A stretch of 64,000 bases of DNA, taken from the NCBI GenBank assembly GCA_964019155.1, contig OZ025242.1, forward strand, positions 1,346,694-1,410,693, in the 5' to 3' direction. The position numbers and the translations under genes are program-made. This document shows positions 11,026 to 22,191 of the stretch, one piece after another. Position 1 is the stretch's first letter. The number at the start of each line of letters is the position of its first letter. The notes under the pieces were generated by a model, which made no database searches, was not told the origin of the DNA, and saw only the letters and a program-made list of their open reading frames with translations. Source of the DNA: Osedax fenrisi. Taxonomy: Eukaryota > Annelida > Polychaeta > Sabellida > Siboglinidae.

Positions 11026-11560
11026 CTTTACTACTATTTAATATATCAATACCATCCCGGATATTGTTAATGTCTATTTCTTTGATGATGTACTTCACAT
11101 TTTCTGTATTTCGATTAACAATGTAATCCTTATTATTTGATAATATAACTTTATTGTTTAATTCATTTTTCTAGTAAAATTAATCGGTGAATTTATATAT
11201 ATATACAGTGTTAATTATATATATATAAATACTTTACTACTATTTAATATATCAATACATTCCCGGATATTGTTAATGTCTATTTCTTTGATGATGTACT
11301 TCACATTTTCTGTATTTCGATTAACAATGTAATCCTTATTATTTGATAATATAACTTTATTGTTTAATTCATTTTTCTAGTAAATTAATCGGTGAATTTA
11401 TATATATATATACAGTGTTAATTATATATATATAAATACTTTACTACTATTTAATATATCAATACATTCCCGGATATTGTTAATGTCTATTTATTTGTAG
11501 ATATACTTCACATTTTCTGTATTTCGATTAACAATATTTCGACAGTAGTGGATGAGTCAT

Positions 11561-11703
11561 GTGTACTAGGTTGCTGCGTTAACGATGTACCGGTGACGTA
11601 TCGTGACCGGCTCGTCCAATCAGAGTGTTATATAATTTGAATATAACAATCTGATTGGACGAGCCGCTCACGGTACATCGTTAACACCACAGCCTAATGC
11701 ACC
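11561..11703. repeat. Fold-back (inverted repeat) with CCAAT-containing arms
   Basis: Left arm 11561-11634 and right arm 11642-11703 pair almost end to end. Each arm carries GTTAACGATGTACCG and GGCTCGTCCAATCAGA; the loop is about 8 bases. It is markedly more G+C-rich than its surroundings. No coding frame. It may be a small MITE or a symmetrical regulatory block with facing CCAAT boxes. The left arm has a 5-10 bp insertion relative to the right. Confidence 0.75.
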
Positions 11704-11894
11704 TGTTTATACGGTTTGTTAACTCGGCAATGCGGTCATAATAAATAAACTTGTGTATACCAAATGTGTATATTGAACAGATCACCCATAGTTTTTGTTA
11801 CTGGGTTCGTAGTACTGGGGTTGTAGTAAATGAGTTATATTATATGGATATATCTGCTATAGGATCTCCTTAAGTGTTAGGTTGTAGTTGTTAT

Positions 11895-11938
<44 letters not shown>

Positions 11939-12029
11939 TGTTATTATAATAAGATGTAAGTATACTTAAATTTTAGTATATGTAATTATATTTGTATAAA
12001 TATGGTATGATCATTAATTATATTAAACC

Positions 12030-12074
<45 letters not shown>

Positions 12075-12340
12075 TATAATATATATATGTTAATATTCAT
12101 ATATTATACATAAATCTCTATCAACATACTCACATATATAATGTTTAATTAGCATTAATGTAAACGCATGCAGTTGGTAGTCATAGTACGTTATTCCTTT
12201 CGTAGTCGTCTCTTCCGTTATAGGAAACTACTGTCCATATTATATATATAAATATTGCATCTTAAATATTAAAAATATATATGTAATATGTATTTTATTA
12301 TTCATATATTATAAAAATTCTCTATTCATATATATATATA
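11704..12340. other. AT-rich stretch with (TA)n runs, nothing recognised
   Basis: (TA)n at about 11899-11936 and 12033-12071. No gene or element end supported. Confidence 0.5.
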
Positions 12341-13088
12341 AAATTTAATTAGTTACATTATTGTATCACATGTGCTAAATAATATATTTAGTAATACATT
12401 AAACAATAAATGACAGACGATTTTTATCTGAATTATAATAAACTTAATATTACATGATCACAACAAATCTATTTATATTAAAATGAATTATCGAATACAT
12501 AGTGATGACAAAATTGTATTATTAAACTTGTTTATATTTAGATATTTAGATATTTAATAGATATTCATCCATTGATTAATTCACACTACTTCAGTATTAT
12601 CTAATTACATCATACTGACATCACTTATATTGCTCTTATATAAGTAGTGGTCTGACATTTAGTATAATCTAGTTATTATTATTAATGGAACGGTTCAGCT
12701 CTTCTCTAAGTTCGCTGTTCGCTGTTAACTAAAGATAAAGGTCAAATATCAAAGATCAAATGTTACGTCATTTAATGTATGGATATTATCAAGAAACACA
12801 CAGGTTTAAAATAAGTTATATTGATTTAGATATTTAAATATAAATTTAATATTTAATATTTTAATAATTATATTTAATTTATTTTTTTATTAATTTATAT
12901 TTAATAGTTATAATAAATTATTCATAATAAATAATAAAATATATGGATTGTTTAGTTGTATATAACTAATGTATACATTATTTTGAATTAAATGACTACA
13001 AAAGGCAATACACGAGTGTTGGTGTATCGTATAAATCCAGTAATATATACATTTAGGTTACCTAGGCGTCTCTGACAATAACATAAGT

Positions 13089-13165
13089 CACGTGTTCTAT
13101 ATATAGTAACCGGTGGGTACACGTGTAACTTGTATACCTATAGGTATATACTATAGTAACACGTG
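13089..13165. promoter_or_regulatory. Cluster of three CACGTG sites
   Basis: CACGTG at 13089-13094, 13120-13125 and 13160-13165. In the second R3 copy (about 62487-62530) the first two are CATGTG and ACATGT, so the sites have changed. CACGTG is the binding site of bHLH and bHLH-Zip factors. Its role here is inferred. Confidence 0.3.
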
Positions 13166-13282
13166 CTGCATGTATTTAACATATGCTCGTTGTGTAGACA
13201 TGTTAACATTTAATATAATATATTATATATATTAATATATATGTATATATATTATATATACTATATACTATATTATATACAG

Positions 13283-13361
13283 AAAGAATTATCATCAACG
13301 GACTAATGAAGATTCAGCTGCAGAATCTGAATCTAAGCGAAATCTTCAAGCAGACGTTTGA
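13283..13361 (+). pseudogene. Putative terminal exon of unknown gene, copy 1
   Basis: After an acceptor-like TATACAG an open frame of 25 codons ends at TGA 13359-13361, closing with SAAESESKRNLQADV. The homologous place at 62624-62699 closes with AAEKRLESKRYLEADV in the matching frame, so the last residues are conserved while the DNA around has drifted. Upstream exons were not found. The family is not known. In copy 2 the frame carries a TAA near its start. Confidence 0.35.
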
Positions 13362-13499
13362 ATCACGAATATTTCTACAAATAAAATGTAAAACTTCACA
13401 TTTGTTATTTATCATAACTTCATATCATATTTATATAATGTATTTATATACTTAAATCGCCGAAATATGAATTATATATATATATACTATATATATACA

Positions 13500-14170
13500 C
13501 ATATCTATAATGATTCGCAATGCCAACTATTTTCTTTACAATATTAGAAAATCACGTAATAAATTGACTTTTTCAATGACTAAAAGTCTAATACACTCGC
13601 TAGTCTTTAGTAGACTCATATACTGCTGCTCACTTCTATGCAATCTACCCCTAAAGCTTATGCTTAAACTTGAGAAGATACAACGACGTGCTATACGCAC
13701 CCTATATAAACTGAAGTTCTCTTCAATAGTATCAATATCGACTCTAATGCGATCACTCGGCTGGCTTAAGTTTAGGTATCTCTGCAGGTACAGACTACTA
13801 TGCATCACCCATAAGGTGATACATCTTAGATCTCCCGAGTACCTAGCTGACTTGATCAGTATGCATACCCTTAGTCGAGCTAGCAGGAAATGTCACGCGA
13901 TGAAAATTGTGCAACGCTCGACTATCTCTGCTCACTCTGAATCTGCTTTCTCTGTGGTAGCTCCAAAATACTGGAATGATCTACCATATGACATTAGGTG
14001 TTTGAAATCCTTGTCACTATTTAAATGTAAACTCTCAACGCACCTATTAACATTGTAACCTACCTTCCCTTTTCCTTTATTTTTATTGTACTTTATTTAT
14101 TTTATTTTTGTTTCCTTCTCATGACGCCCATAACCACCACGAGATTTTGTAGTCAATAAAATATTTTAAA
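13500..14170 (+). mobile_element. 5'-truncated CR1/L2-like LINE, 3' end
   Basis: A 182-residue open frame (13510-14058) starts NANYFLYNIRKSRNKLTF and continues with LIHSLVFSRLIYCCSLL, LEKIQRRAIRTLYKL and APKYWNDLPYDIR, the conserved post-palm region of CR1/L2-type reverse transcriptases. The element begins abruptly at this point, so fingers and palm are lost by 5' truncation. A short pyrimidine-rich 3' UTR and an A-rich AATAAAAT tail follow to about 14170. The frame is still open, suggesting fairly recent arrival. Confidence 0.85.
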
Positions 14171-15002
14171 ATAAAATAAAAATAAAATATAGTATTTTAT
14201 TATTTAACGACATAATATATTAATATATGTTCTTAGGTAATGTACTTACATATGTACCTATCATTAATAATATTTATTATATTTAAAATCATAGAAAATT
14301 TGAATATTCTTCGTAATCTTGATGTATTCACTGATTTCCGCTCATTTCATAAATATACATAACAATATGTTAACACAGTCTATTATAATAATTAAAGTAG
14401 TTAATTTTAAGTTAACCATTATCTAGATATTACTATTAATTTTCAAGTTTATCAGTTTTCTATTGAACTAGAAAACAAAGGTAGCCTACTTATAACCAAA
14501 TTAATAATCAATTAATATATTCGTTTTTACATTATTCAGTATTATTTATTACCTTATTAAATCAACTAAATATATTTCATTAATTTACTATATCAGTTAT
14601 AAACTATTATTCATCTTTATTTCTTAAATGATTAAAAATGTTCGCTGTTTAAAATAATTACACTTGTACTTAATATTTTCTTAATATATTTATAAATAAT
14701 GCAGCAAATCAATCTTATTGATCTTACTTTTTAACTTACGTTAGTACAATTATTCAAAAGTTTGAACTCCCAATAATTCATAAGTTTAGCCAAAGTATAA
14801 TTTATAAACAAATCATATACTATCTCTCTATTACTATTAGCATTGATTCATTAAAAGTTAATTAAAAAATATCACTCTACTGATACATCATATCAGTTAT
14901 CACTCTACTAACACATCATACCGAATATTGATGAATACAACGAGGTTATGTAAGCATAACACAATCCATTGATATCTTCCCATGACCATAGATTTCCTAC
15001 AC
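14171..15002. other. AT-rich stretch, nothing recognised
   Basis: Only a short tandem duplication at 14872-14925 (TATCACTCTACTRAYACATC-like, twice) stands out. Confidence 0.5.
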
Positions 15003-15123
15003 CGTCGACTATAGATTATCTATGGCGTTGATTATGGATTATCTATTTTTGCTTATATATCGTGACGATGATAGATAATCTTCATTTAATGATATATCAT
15101 TGATGGTAGATTATCTATCGTTG
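15003..15123. repeat. Cluster of palindromic ATAGATTATCTAT motifs
   Basis: At least four copies of GATTATCTAT or its complement within about 120 bases, the outer ones next to GTCGAC and GTTGACC. The core ATAGATTATCTAT is nearly palindromic and contains GATA half-sites. It may be a decayed fold-back or a binding-site cluster. Confidence 0.5.
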
Positions 15124-15154
15124 ACCACACACACACACATATATATATATATAT
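15124..15154. repeat. (CA)n(TA)n microsatellite
   Basis: About eight CA units followed by eight AT units. Simple repeat. Confidence 0.9.
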
Positions 15155-15218
15155 GGCATGGCCTTCACCAGTGTATACGTCGTTATTACCATTGTATACA
15201 CCGACCACTGGTCAGCCA

Positions 15219-15300
15219 CCAATGCCGGATTAAGCAAAGTATGGGCTCGGCCATACTTAATTTATGGATCCCCTAATTTGTAGTTATAATTTAAGAAACA
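15219..15300. mobile_element. Possible hAT terminus
   Basis: AATGCCGGATTAAGCA followed by GGGCTCGGCC resembles the ends of some hAT elements, and a hAT transposase remnant lies 0.9 kb downstream. A weak inverse match GCTAATCCTGATA is near 15585. The far end was not found, so this is tentative. Confidence 0.25.
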
Positions 15301-16159
15301 TATTATATATATATCTAAAGTATAACTCTACTTAAGTATATATACTCTCTATAGAGAGTGAATTTTGGTTAATTAAATGTTTATGGTATAGGCACGTATA
15401 CATATATAATTTGTATATGTTATAAAGGTATATCTTTATAAACTATAGTTTAGATTATACTTATTTTGAATAAATAAGAAATTACTAATTAAATATTTAT
15501 TTTTCGATTTTTATTATTTTTTGAAATATTAATTATGCTTTATGGATCCATTTTATTAATACATGTTACTCCAATGATAATACTGCTAATCCTGATAATA
15601 TTTCTTGTGTTCAAACACTTACGTAAGCGAATTTCTTAAATAATGTGGTACTAATTTAAGTTTAAAAAACGTCTTTCACCCGTACTGTTTAACACCATTA
15701 GAGATACCTATATATCTTATAATATAGAGATAGTTATCTGGATCCAATATAAATTTTCAATATTTGGATAAACATCAATAATATCTGCTCATTATATTAT
15801 ATCTATCTGATTCGATTAAATATTTATACAAATGTAGTCTAGTTTATTAAGTTTATTAAGTCATTATTGATATACGCATTCTATGAGATGTTTACAGTAG
15901 GTTTACAGTAGGTAGGTACCTATATCAAATGTCTGCATTTTATATTTATAATCTATTTTATTTGCTTATTCATTAACAAATATAATAAAACTTCCATTAT
16001 ATTATAATTAGATTTAATTTATAATGAAGAAAAATACTCTATTTCGCTATTTGTTAGTTTATAGTTATTTATTACCTACATAAATTGAACTATTTATGTT
16101 TGTTTAATTTAAACTTTAAATAAAATTATAAAAAATGTATAGGATTTATTCATCTAGGA

Positions 16160-16912
16160 TTTTATATATCCTACACCAAGTACTGGCGAAACTATTGAAA
16201 ATAATCTGAAAAACATCATTATTCATCTCGATCTATCCATGTCTAACTTACGCTGACAATAGTATGATATAAGCTACAATATGTCTGATATAAAGGAACA
16301 CAATCAATGATACAAAAATAACAATCTTTGGCATATTAAGGGGGTATCCCATTAGGTAAATCCCTACCAGTATTTCTGGAAATATTTACTAGAAAGTTGT
16401 AATCTAGCAAGTTAAATACAATTGTAGTGGGATACCCCATTATTTTCCGATAACTTACCGGACATATAGTAACTTTAATTGGGGTATACCACTACAACTT
16501 GCTAGAAAATCACTTTCTAGCAAAATTTCCGAACAATATTTTCGGAAATACTGTTAGTGGGATACCCCTTTACACACATTGTAGTTCTCATCGATTATAT
16601 ATTATGTGTGTAAATGTGTTGCTCAATGTAAAGATGCACATTCCTCTCTGGTAAAAACTTCCATAGTGAATGATATTGGTGTTCAAATATGTTTTTAGCA
16701 AATCTGGAAAAGTTAGATATTTATACCAATCTATTGATAATGATAAAACCAGATTCAAACCAATACTTCCTACAAGGTGGACAGTTAGATGTCAGGCTAT
16801 ATCAGCAGTCTTAAATAACTCTTTAGATATTATAAATGCATTAGAACATTTTACATTGGCAAGCGTAAATAGTTCTCCAATAAATCGCCAAATCATATTC
16901 ATATAAGAATAC
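16160..16912 (+). pseudogene. hAT transposase remnant (ZMYM1-like type)
   Basis: The plus strand gives HLDLSMSNLR.Q.YD...NMS near 16220-16280, the signature segment of ZMYM1-like hAT transposases, with stops. After the inserted MITE it continues with THCSSHRLYIMCVNVLLN, SSLVKTS and, in an open frame at 16670-16906, FKPILPTRWTVRCQAISAVL, the CPTRW-type motif. The RNase-H catalytic region downstream and the dimerisation domain are not found. Transposases of this kind cut and paste DNA with 8-bp target duplications. This copy is dead. Confidence 0.75.
16339..16570. mobile_element. Fold-back MITE with AAGGGGGTATCCCA termini, TA target
   Basis: Ends AAGGGGGTATCCCA and TGGGATACCCCTT are inverted complements; arms continue through CAGTATTTC.G.AAATA and TTTCTAGCAAGTT with small gaps. 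TA flanks both sides (16337-16338, 16571-16572). Removing the element and one TA restores an in-frame hAT transposase segment (QSLAYYTHCSSHRL), which fixes the borders independently. TA targets suggest Tc1/mariner-type mobilisation, by inference. No coding capacity. Confidence 0.88.
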
Positions 16913-17313
16913 TCCACTAGAAATATATAACCTAAATATATTTCATTAAATATAGCATTTGATATATTCACTTTATTAGAAAAATTGGTTAGTTTTACCT
17001 ATGGTTTATAATAATTATTATTAATTACAGAAATATATAGGTTTTATATTTATATATAATTATATATATATATAATATATATCCTATTTATAAATATATT
17101 AAAAGTATAAGTTTTAAAATATGTTTCCTTAGATAAATGTAATAGGATCAAAGTCTACTCTCAATGAAGATGTTATTTTACTCATTAATATGTTAATCGA
17201 TATAGTACAGAACAAATGAACAAATTATCACATTTATTTAGAAAATATTTTAAAAGAATCTGGAAGAATAATATTTAATAGATTTATTAATGTAATATTA
17301 ATTGTTTTTATAG

Positions 17314-17548
17314 AAACAACAAAATTAATAAAATTATTGATGGTACAACCAAGTATGTCAGTGTCCTTGGAGAGAAACTTTTATATGTTAAGAATATCGA
17401 AGATGTGGTTAAGGTCACAACACAAATAAAAATATTGGATACATGCAATGAACATCAAGATATATTAGATTATATTGACGACAATACATTGATAAAAGAA
17501 TTTTGCCAAAGAAATAATTTCATAAGACATTTTATAAGTATAACATAA
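17314..17548 (+). CDS. Putative terminal exon of unknown protein
   Basis: An acceptor-like ATTGTTTTTATAG at 17301-17313 is followed by 77 open codons to TAA 17546-17548, without a starting ATG. The peptide contains KYVSVLGEKLLYVKNIEDVV and CNEHQDILDYIDDNTLIKEF and has balanced composition, unlike random AT-rich frames. A second open piece upstream (about 17136-17215; STLNEDVILLINMLIDIV) follows another acceptor-like CCTTAG and may be an earlier exon, though no clean donor joins them. Family not recognised. Confidence 0.4.
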
Positions 17549-17744
17549 TATATATACACTATTTTGTGATTTATTCTTGTTATAACATACATATTTCTTT
17601 AATCCAGATATATTCATTATAAGATTCATCTTTTGTTAATTAACTCAGTATAATTATAATTAGATGTTCTAACATATAAAATAAATCATAATATGTCATT
17701 ACTATATAGTTTACAATTATTTTCTGTATAAGGTAAATACGTTA

Positions 17745-17776
17745 TATTCACTATAGCGTATACGCTATGGTGAAAT
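17745..17776. repeat. Near-perfect palindrome
   Basis: TTCACTATAGCGTATACGCTATGGTGAA is self-complementary apart from one mismatched pair. It lies in featureless AT-rich DNA and could be a cruciform or a dimeric binding site. Confidence 0.5.
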
Positions 17777-17779
17777 ATA

Positions 17780-18709
17780 ATTCCATATATGGGCAAAATC
17801 TGTGACTCATCATATCTGATTTATGAAAATAAGGTGACAAGTATCAGCGTCATTGGAAGTTCCAATGTCGACCCATTGTGATATACGCTGTAAGTGTGAG
17901 TGAGAAGAAACCATTTGTCTTCAATTCATGATTATCAACGATTGTGAATATTTATATAATGTATAAATATGTAATAAATTAATTATCATATTAATATATA
18001 TATAAATAACAAGAATGCATATTCTAAATATAATAATTTTAATATACACCCCCATATTCATATCGATATTAGAATGTTTCAAATTATCTAAATCTAGGGG
18101 GTGTTATATTAGATATTTCGGAGTTATGCTGATGATTCAAGCTGTATTAGGGTGGTAATATATATAAGTGGTAATATAAGTGGTAATATACTATAATTAT
18201 TATAATATTATTAAATAATTAGCAGAATAAGTAAAGATTAAACTAAATGTCTCTAATTATATATTTAACAATAGTATATTATATACTCAATTATTAAAAA
18301 AATATTGTTTATAGAGAGCATTTTAATTTTTTAACATTTTAGTCATTATACTTAAAGTGATATTTCTACCTTAGGATCTTCCCCTGAACTTAAGTTAATA
18401 TTACTTATTTCTTACGTTAAGAAGATTTTATAATTTAATCTTAAATATATTTATGACAATATATTTTCATGAATTTTATTTGTCTCCTATGATATATAAT
18501 ACTATATATATATAATATATAGACAATAAATATATCAGATATAAATAAACCCCATTGAAAATCTTATACGAGTAAAATGTACACATACGTGTTATAAATA
18601 ACTATTGGTAGACATAGATTAATACAAATTTTACGTTGTGTTTTGATTTAATATATATATAACCCAACCCAACACAAGAAATACCTGGAAAATAAATGCT
18701 AGATTCGAG

Positions 18710-18749
<40 letters not shown>

Positions 18750-18770
18750 ATCCTACCTACTTTACTTTAC
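17780..18770. other. AT-rich stretch, nothing recognised
   Basis: Contains a small inverted pair ACACCCCC (18046-18053) and GGGGGTGT (18097-18104), possibly a remnant of a mini-element, and (TA)n at 18714-18750. No gene. Confidence 0.45.
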
Positions 18771-18771
18771 T

Positions 18772-20600
18772 TTAGTCGAGTTCTCACTTGACCTGATATT
18801 GCAATTACTTTCCATCCTTCTCTGTCCACCATCAGTGTTTTTAATATGTCTTCTTCACAATAGAAGTCGTTCTTTAAGATGTATATGATTGTCTTGTGTT
18901 ATCTCCCTTTGTTTCGTATGCCGTTCTTTGGCTTCCATAAAATTAAGTTATGCGTTAGTTCGTCGGTGTGCCTTATGCAGTGACCTGATAGTCACAGTCT
19001 TCTTTGTTTCATCACATTAGATATATTTGGTATTCCCATGAACAGTTGTGTATTAGTGACTTTATCTTTCCATGATCCATGATCTTCCTATATTTGTTGC
19101 CATTTTAAGTAAACTGGTATAACAACCATCGATTTGTTTACGCATTGTTGAGTTAATTATATAGCATTCGCTACGATATAATAATATAGGTTATACTATA
19201 GCTTTGAAAGTTCTTATTTTCAGACTATTTTCCATTTTGAGGGTCCAGATTGATTTAATCTTATGTTTTGCTGACCATAATAAAACTTTGCGAATTTCAA
19301 AATCATTTTGAGTTAGCCTTTTATGCCCTCAGATATTTAAAATTTGTAACATTTTTAATCAGCATGCCACCGTTTTCTAGTCTAATGTTGACCGGAATTG
19401 TGTGATTTAACATCATGAATTCGGTATTCTTTGAGTTCAGTTGAAGACCAATATTAGAGACTTTTTTTCATTGATGTTAGTAGTTGCTAAGCTTGTTCGA
19501 CTTCTTGTGATACAAGTGCTATATCATATGCATAACTGAGGTATTATATAGGTTATATAGGCCTATATATATGTTATTTCGAGTCGAATTCTAATTCTTA
19601 TCCTTAAATGGCTTGTCACATGGCGTAATCCTGTGTAATAACAAAAAGAAAAGGCGATAGTGTATCACCTTACAATACTCCCTTTGTTATTTGAAATATG
19701 TCTGTATCTCCGTCAGGTGTTATAACTTTTGCGTAAGTGTATTTATACGTTAAGGAGATCGCTTGTATAATGTTGTGAGGGGTATAACGTATGCTTTTAG
19801 TATACGGAGCATTATTCTCTGTTGATACTCTAGAATGACTTCTTCAAAATCGACAAAAATGATAATAGCCTTAATATTGTGACATTTCACTCCTTCGATT
19901 GAGTATCTGAGAGCTAATATGTGTGAGTTCGTAGATCTTTCAGGTTTAATTCCGTTCTGAATAGGACGTAATATAGGGTTTAGGTATGGTTTAATTTGAT
20001 TTAGTATCATATTATTCGTCATTTTAGCTTATATTAATGACAGAGCTATGCCTCTGTAGTTCCATGCTTCTTTAAGATTACCGGATTTGGGAAATGGAAC
20101 AATGTTGCATTCTAAACATTGAGATGGTATTTCGTATCGTGTGAGTATCTTTTTAGAGAACTCAAGCATTAGGATTTTTGATAACCTATTTAGGATTTCT
20201 GGAGCGATTCCGACGGGCCTTGCAGCTTTACCGTCTATTAGATTTTCCTTTACCTTGCAATATTCTACGTTCGTGAAAGGTCCCATTTTTATAGCGATGG
20301 TACTTTCACTGATATTCTTGATTTGTATGGAACTTATTAACTGTTCCTGTCCCTCACCTAGTAGTTTATTAAAGTGTTCGTACCATTTTCTTATCGATCG
20401 TCCTTAATAATGGCCTTGGTGTTCCTTCTTTTTGGATTTCTTCGTCCAGTCACTTTGTTAATTAACTTCCAGCTTATTTTCATGTAGGTGGCTCATTGGA
20501 TTTTTTAATATGTTTAATATAGGAGTTTAGAATTTCAGCTTCAATGTTGTTGTATTCTTCTTGTATAAGTCGTATAGCTTAAGATAGATAGTTATATATA
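18772..20600 (-). mobile_element. RTE-like LINE, older decayed copy
   Basis: Minus strand. Recognisable parts in order: IVPFPKSGNLKEAWNYRGIA (20286-20029), QNGIKPERSTNSHILALRYS and IIIFVDFEEV (20022-19750), YAYDIALVSQEVEQA near 19545, and a C-terminus with GHCIRHTDELTHNLILWKP and DREGWKVIAISGQVRTRLK ending near 18780. The same domains occur in the copy at 22150-25250. The catalytic YADD has become YAYD and the AFDT motif EEVI, so it cannot be active. The endonuclease half is missing. Confidence 0.8.
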
Positions 20601-22149
20601 TATTGATTAACTTACTTTATTTATATTATAATCAACTGACTACAAATATAATGAATTAAATAAAATTCGACATTATAAAACTTATGGTATTACTAATACC
20701 GTATTAGTATTACGTAATCAATTATTGTAGAATGGTTTTTTAGAACCTTTATTTTGTAGTTCGATTCAGATAGTGTCACATATCCATGTAACTTATATTT
20801 TCTTTATATAACCATATATAGTAGATCTTTATACCGATCAATTATATCAATAACTTATTATTGTATATTTATCCTTCATTGAACTTTATATACATTTAAT
20901 AACATTATAATCATCGCATTTTCATAATCTATATTTCCACGTTAAACATATGTGTACATTGTACAATATCAATATAGGATCACGAGTGTATATGATATCG
21001 AAGTTGATAATTCACTACCATTTCATATTTTATTTAAGCAGATTATATTTCTGAATATTGACAACATTTCTGGTTTAAGACAGTAATTGTGAGTAAGCTA
21101 TTTAATTATTGATTTTAATAGTTAATGATTGAATCGATATATTTTATATTTTTAAAAGTTTTTGGTGTTTTATCATGTAGTGCCCTACCTTTATTTCGGA
21201 ATTTAATTCATTATAGGTATAATAATTAAATATAGGTATAATATAATCATAATTCCTATTAATTTATAATTAATTTAGTCTTCTTTGAAGTTATTCTATG
21301 AAGGTGTACCTTAAATATTATTAGATTTTATAGATTTGTTTCGAAGGTTAATATTAATATTAATTCAAACCTACTAATCCCAGACATTTAAATTAACTGA
21401 ATATAGTTTTGATCACTGATAATTAATTAAATAAATTTAATAATTTTAACTTTTAACTACATTTTCCCACTCGATATGGATTATACTTTGAAATTAAGAT
21501 TATCAATATATTTTATTAGAAGATAAAAAGTTCAATTATTTTTGATAAATTAGGTAGCTTGGTAAATTATTATCTACAAGATATTATCTATAGAGGAATT
21601 TACATCCTTTATACATTAAGGTACAACTCATGTTAATTTAGTGAATAATAACGAGAACCAAACTTAATTATGTTCTTTATGATGCTACCAATATGAATAT
21701 ATTACAAATTTATATATTAATTTGTATTAATATATAATTCTTAAATTTGTTAATTAATATCTGAAGATGTTCATATAGGTTAAATATAAAGTTATATATA
21801 TGAATAGGAAAAACATACATATCCTAACTGATAATAAACTTATAATATATATATATATATATATTATACAGAAATTTAACATTTAACATATAATTCATAT
21901 TCCAAAAATACATGTCAAAAACTAGATATATTTCAATGAAGAAAGCTTAGAAGAATTTTAGATACTTTTTATAAACATTGAATTGCAAGTGAAGATTTAC
22001 ACTTTTAAATGTGTAAACCATTAATCAATAAGTAGGCTAAGACGATAACATAAATATAACTTGATAGGTTAACAGTAATACATTTATGGATAGAGATAGT
22101 TTAATCGTTTAATAGTTTAAAGAGTAGTTGATGTATTTTAGTTTTACAA
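20601..22149. other. AT-rich stretch, nothing recognised
   Basis: No open frame beyond chance, no element ends, only (TA)n near 21845. It separates two RTE-like copies in the same orientation. Confidence 0.5.
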
Positions 22150-22191
22150 TCTGAGACTCCATTTATAAAAATTTACTTTTTTGCTTCTTGC

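Larger units (their letters stand above)
10491..11540 (-). repeat. Five-unit tandem array of a putative exon separated by (TA)n
   Basis: Units begin near 10491, 10744, 11025, 11231 and 11438; the last is partial. Most length variation comes from (TA)n spacers (10683-10741, 10932-11021). On the minus strand each full unit reads from an acceptor-like TTTTACTAG into about 140 nt of frame containing VILSNNKDYIVNRNTENVKY and IIKEIDINNIRDGIDIL, ending at a donor-like GTAAAG. Unit 1 has an in-frame stop at the start; unit 5 diverges. Protein family not recognised. It could be an exon duplication within a gene or a satellite that happens to carry an exon remnant. Confidence 0.6.
12340..13400. repeat. 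Duplicated block R3, copy 1
   Basis: Matches 61000-62720 in the same orientation, from the AATAATATATTTAGTAATA string through GTGGTCTGACATTTAGTAT, ATTATTATTAATGGAACG, AAGATAAAGGTCAAA, AAGAAACACACAGGTTT, CTGACAATAACATAAGTCA and the exon-like end at 13284-13361. Part also matches 56110-56390. Its 12390-12705 part is an inverted copy of 10000-10230 in R2. Probably the 5' flank and terminal exon of a repeated gene. Confidence 0.75.
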
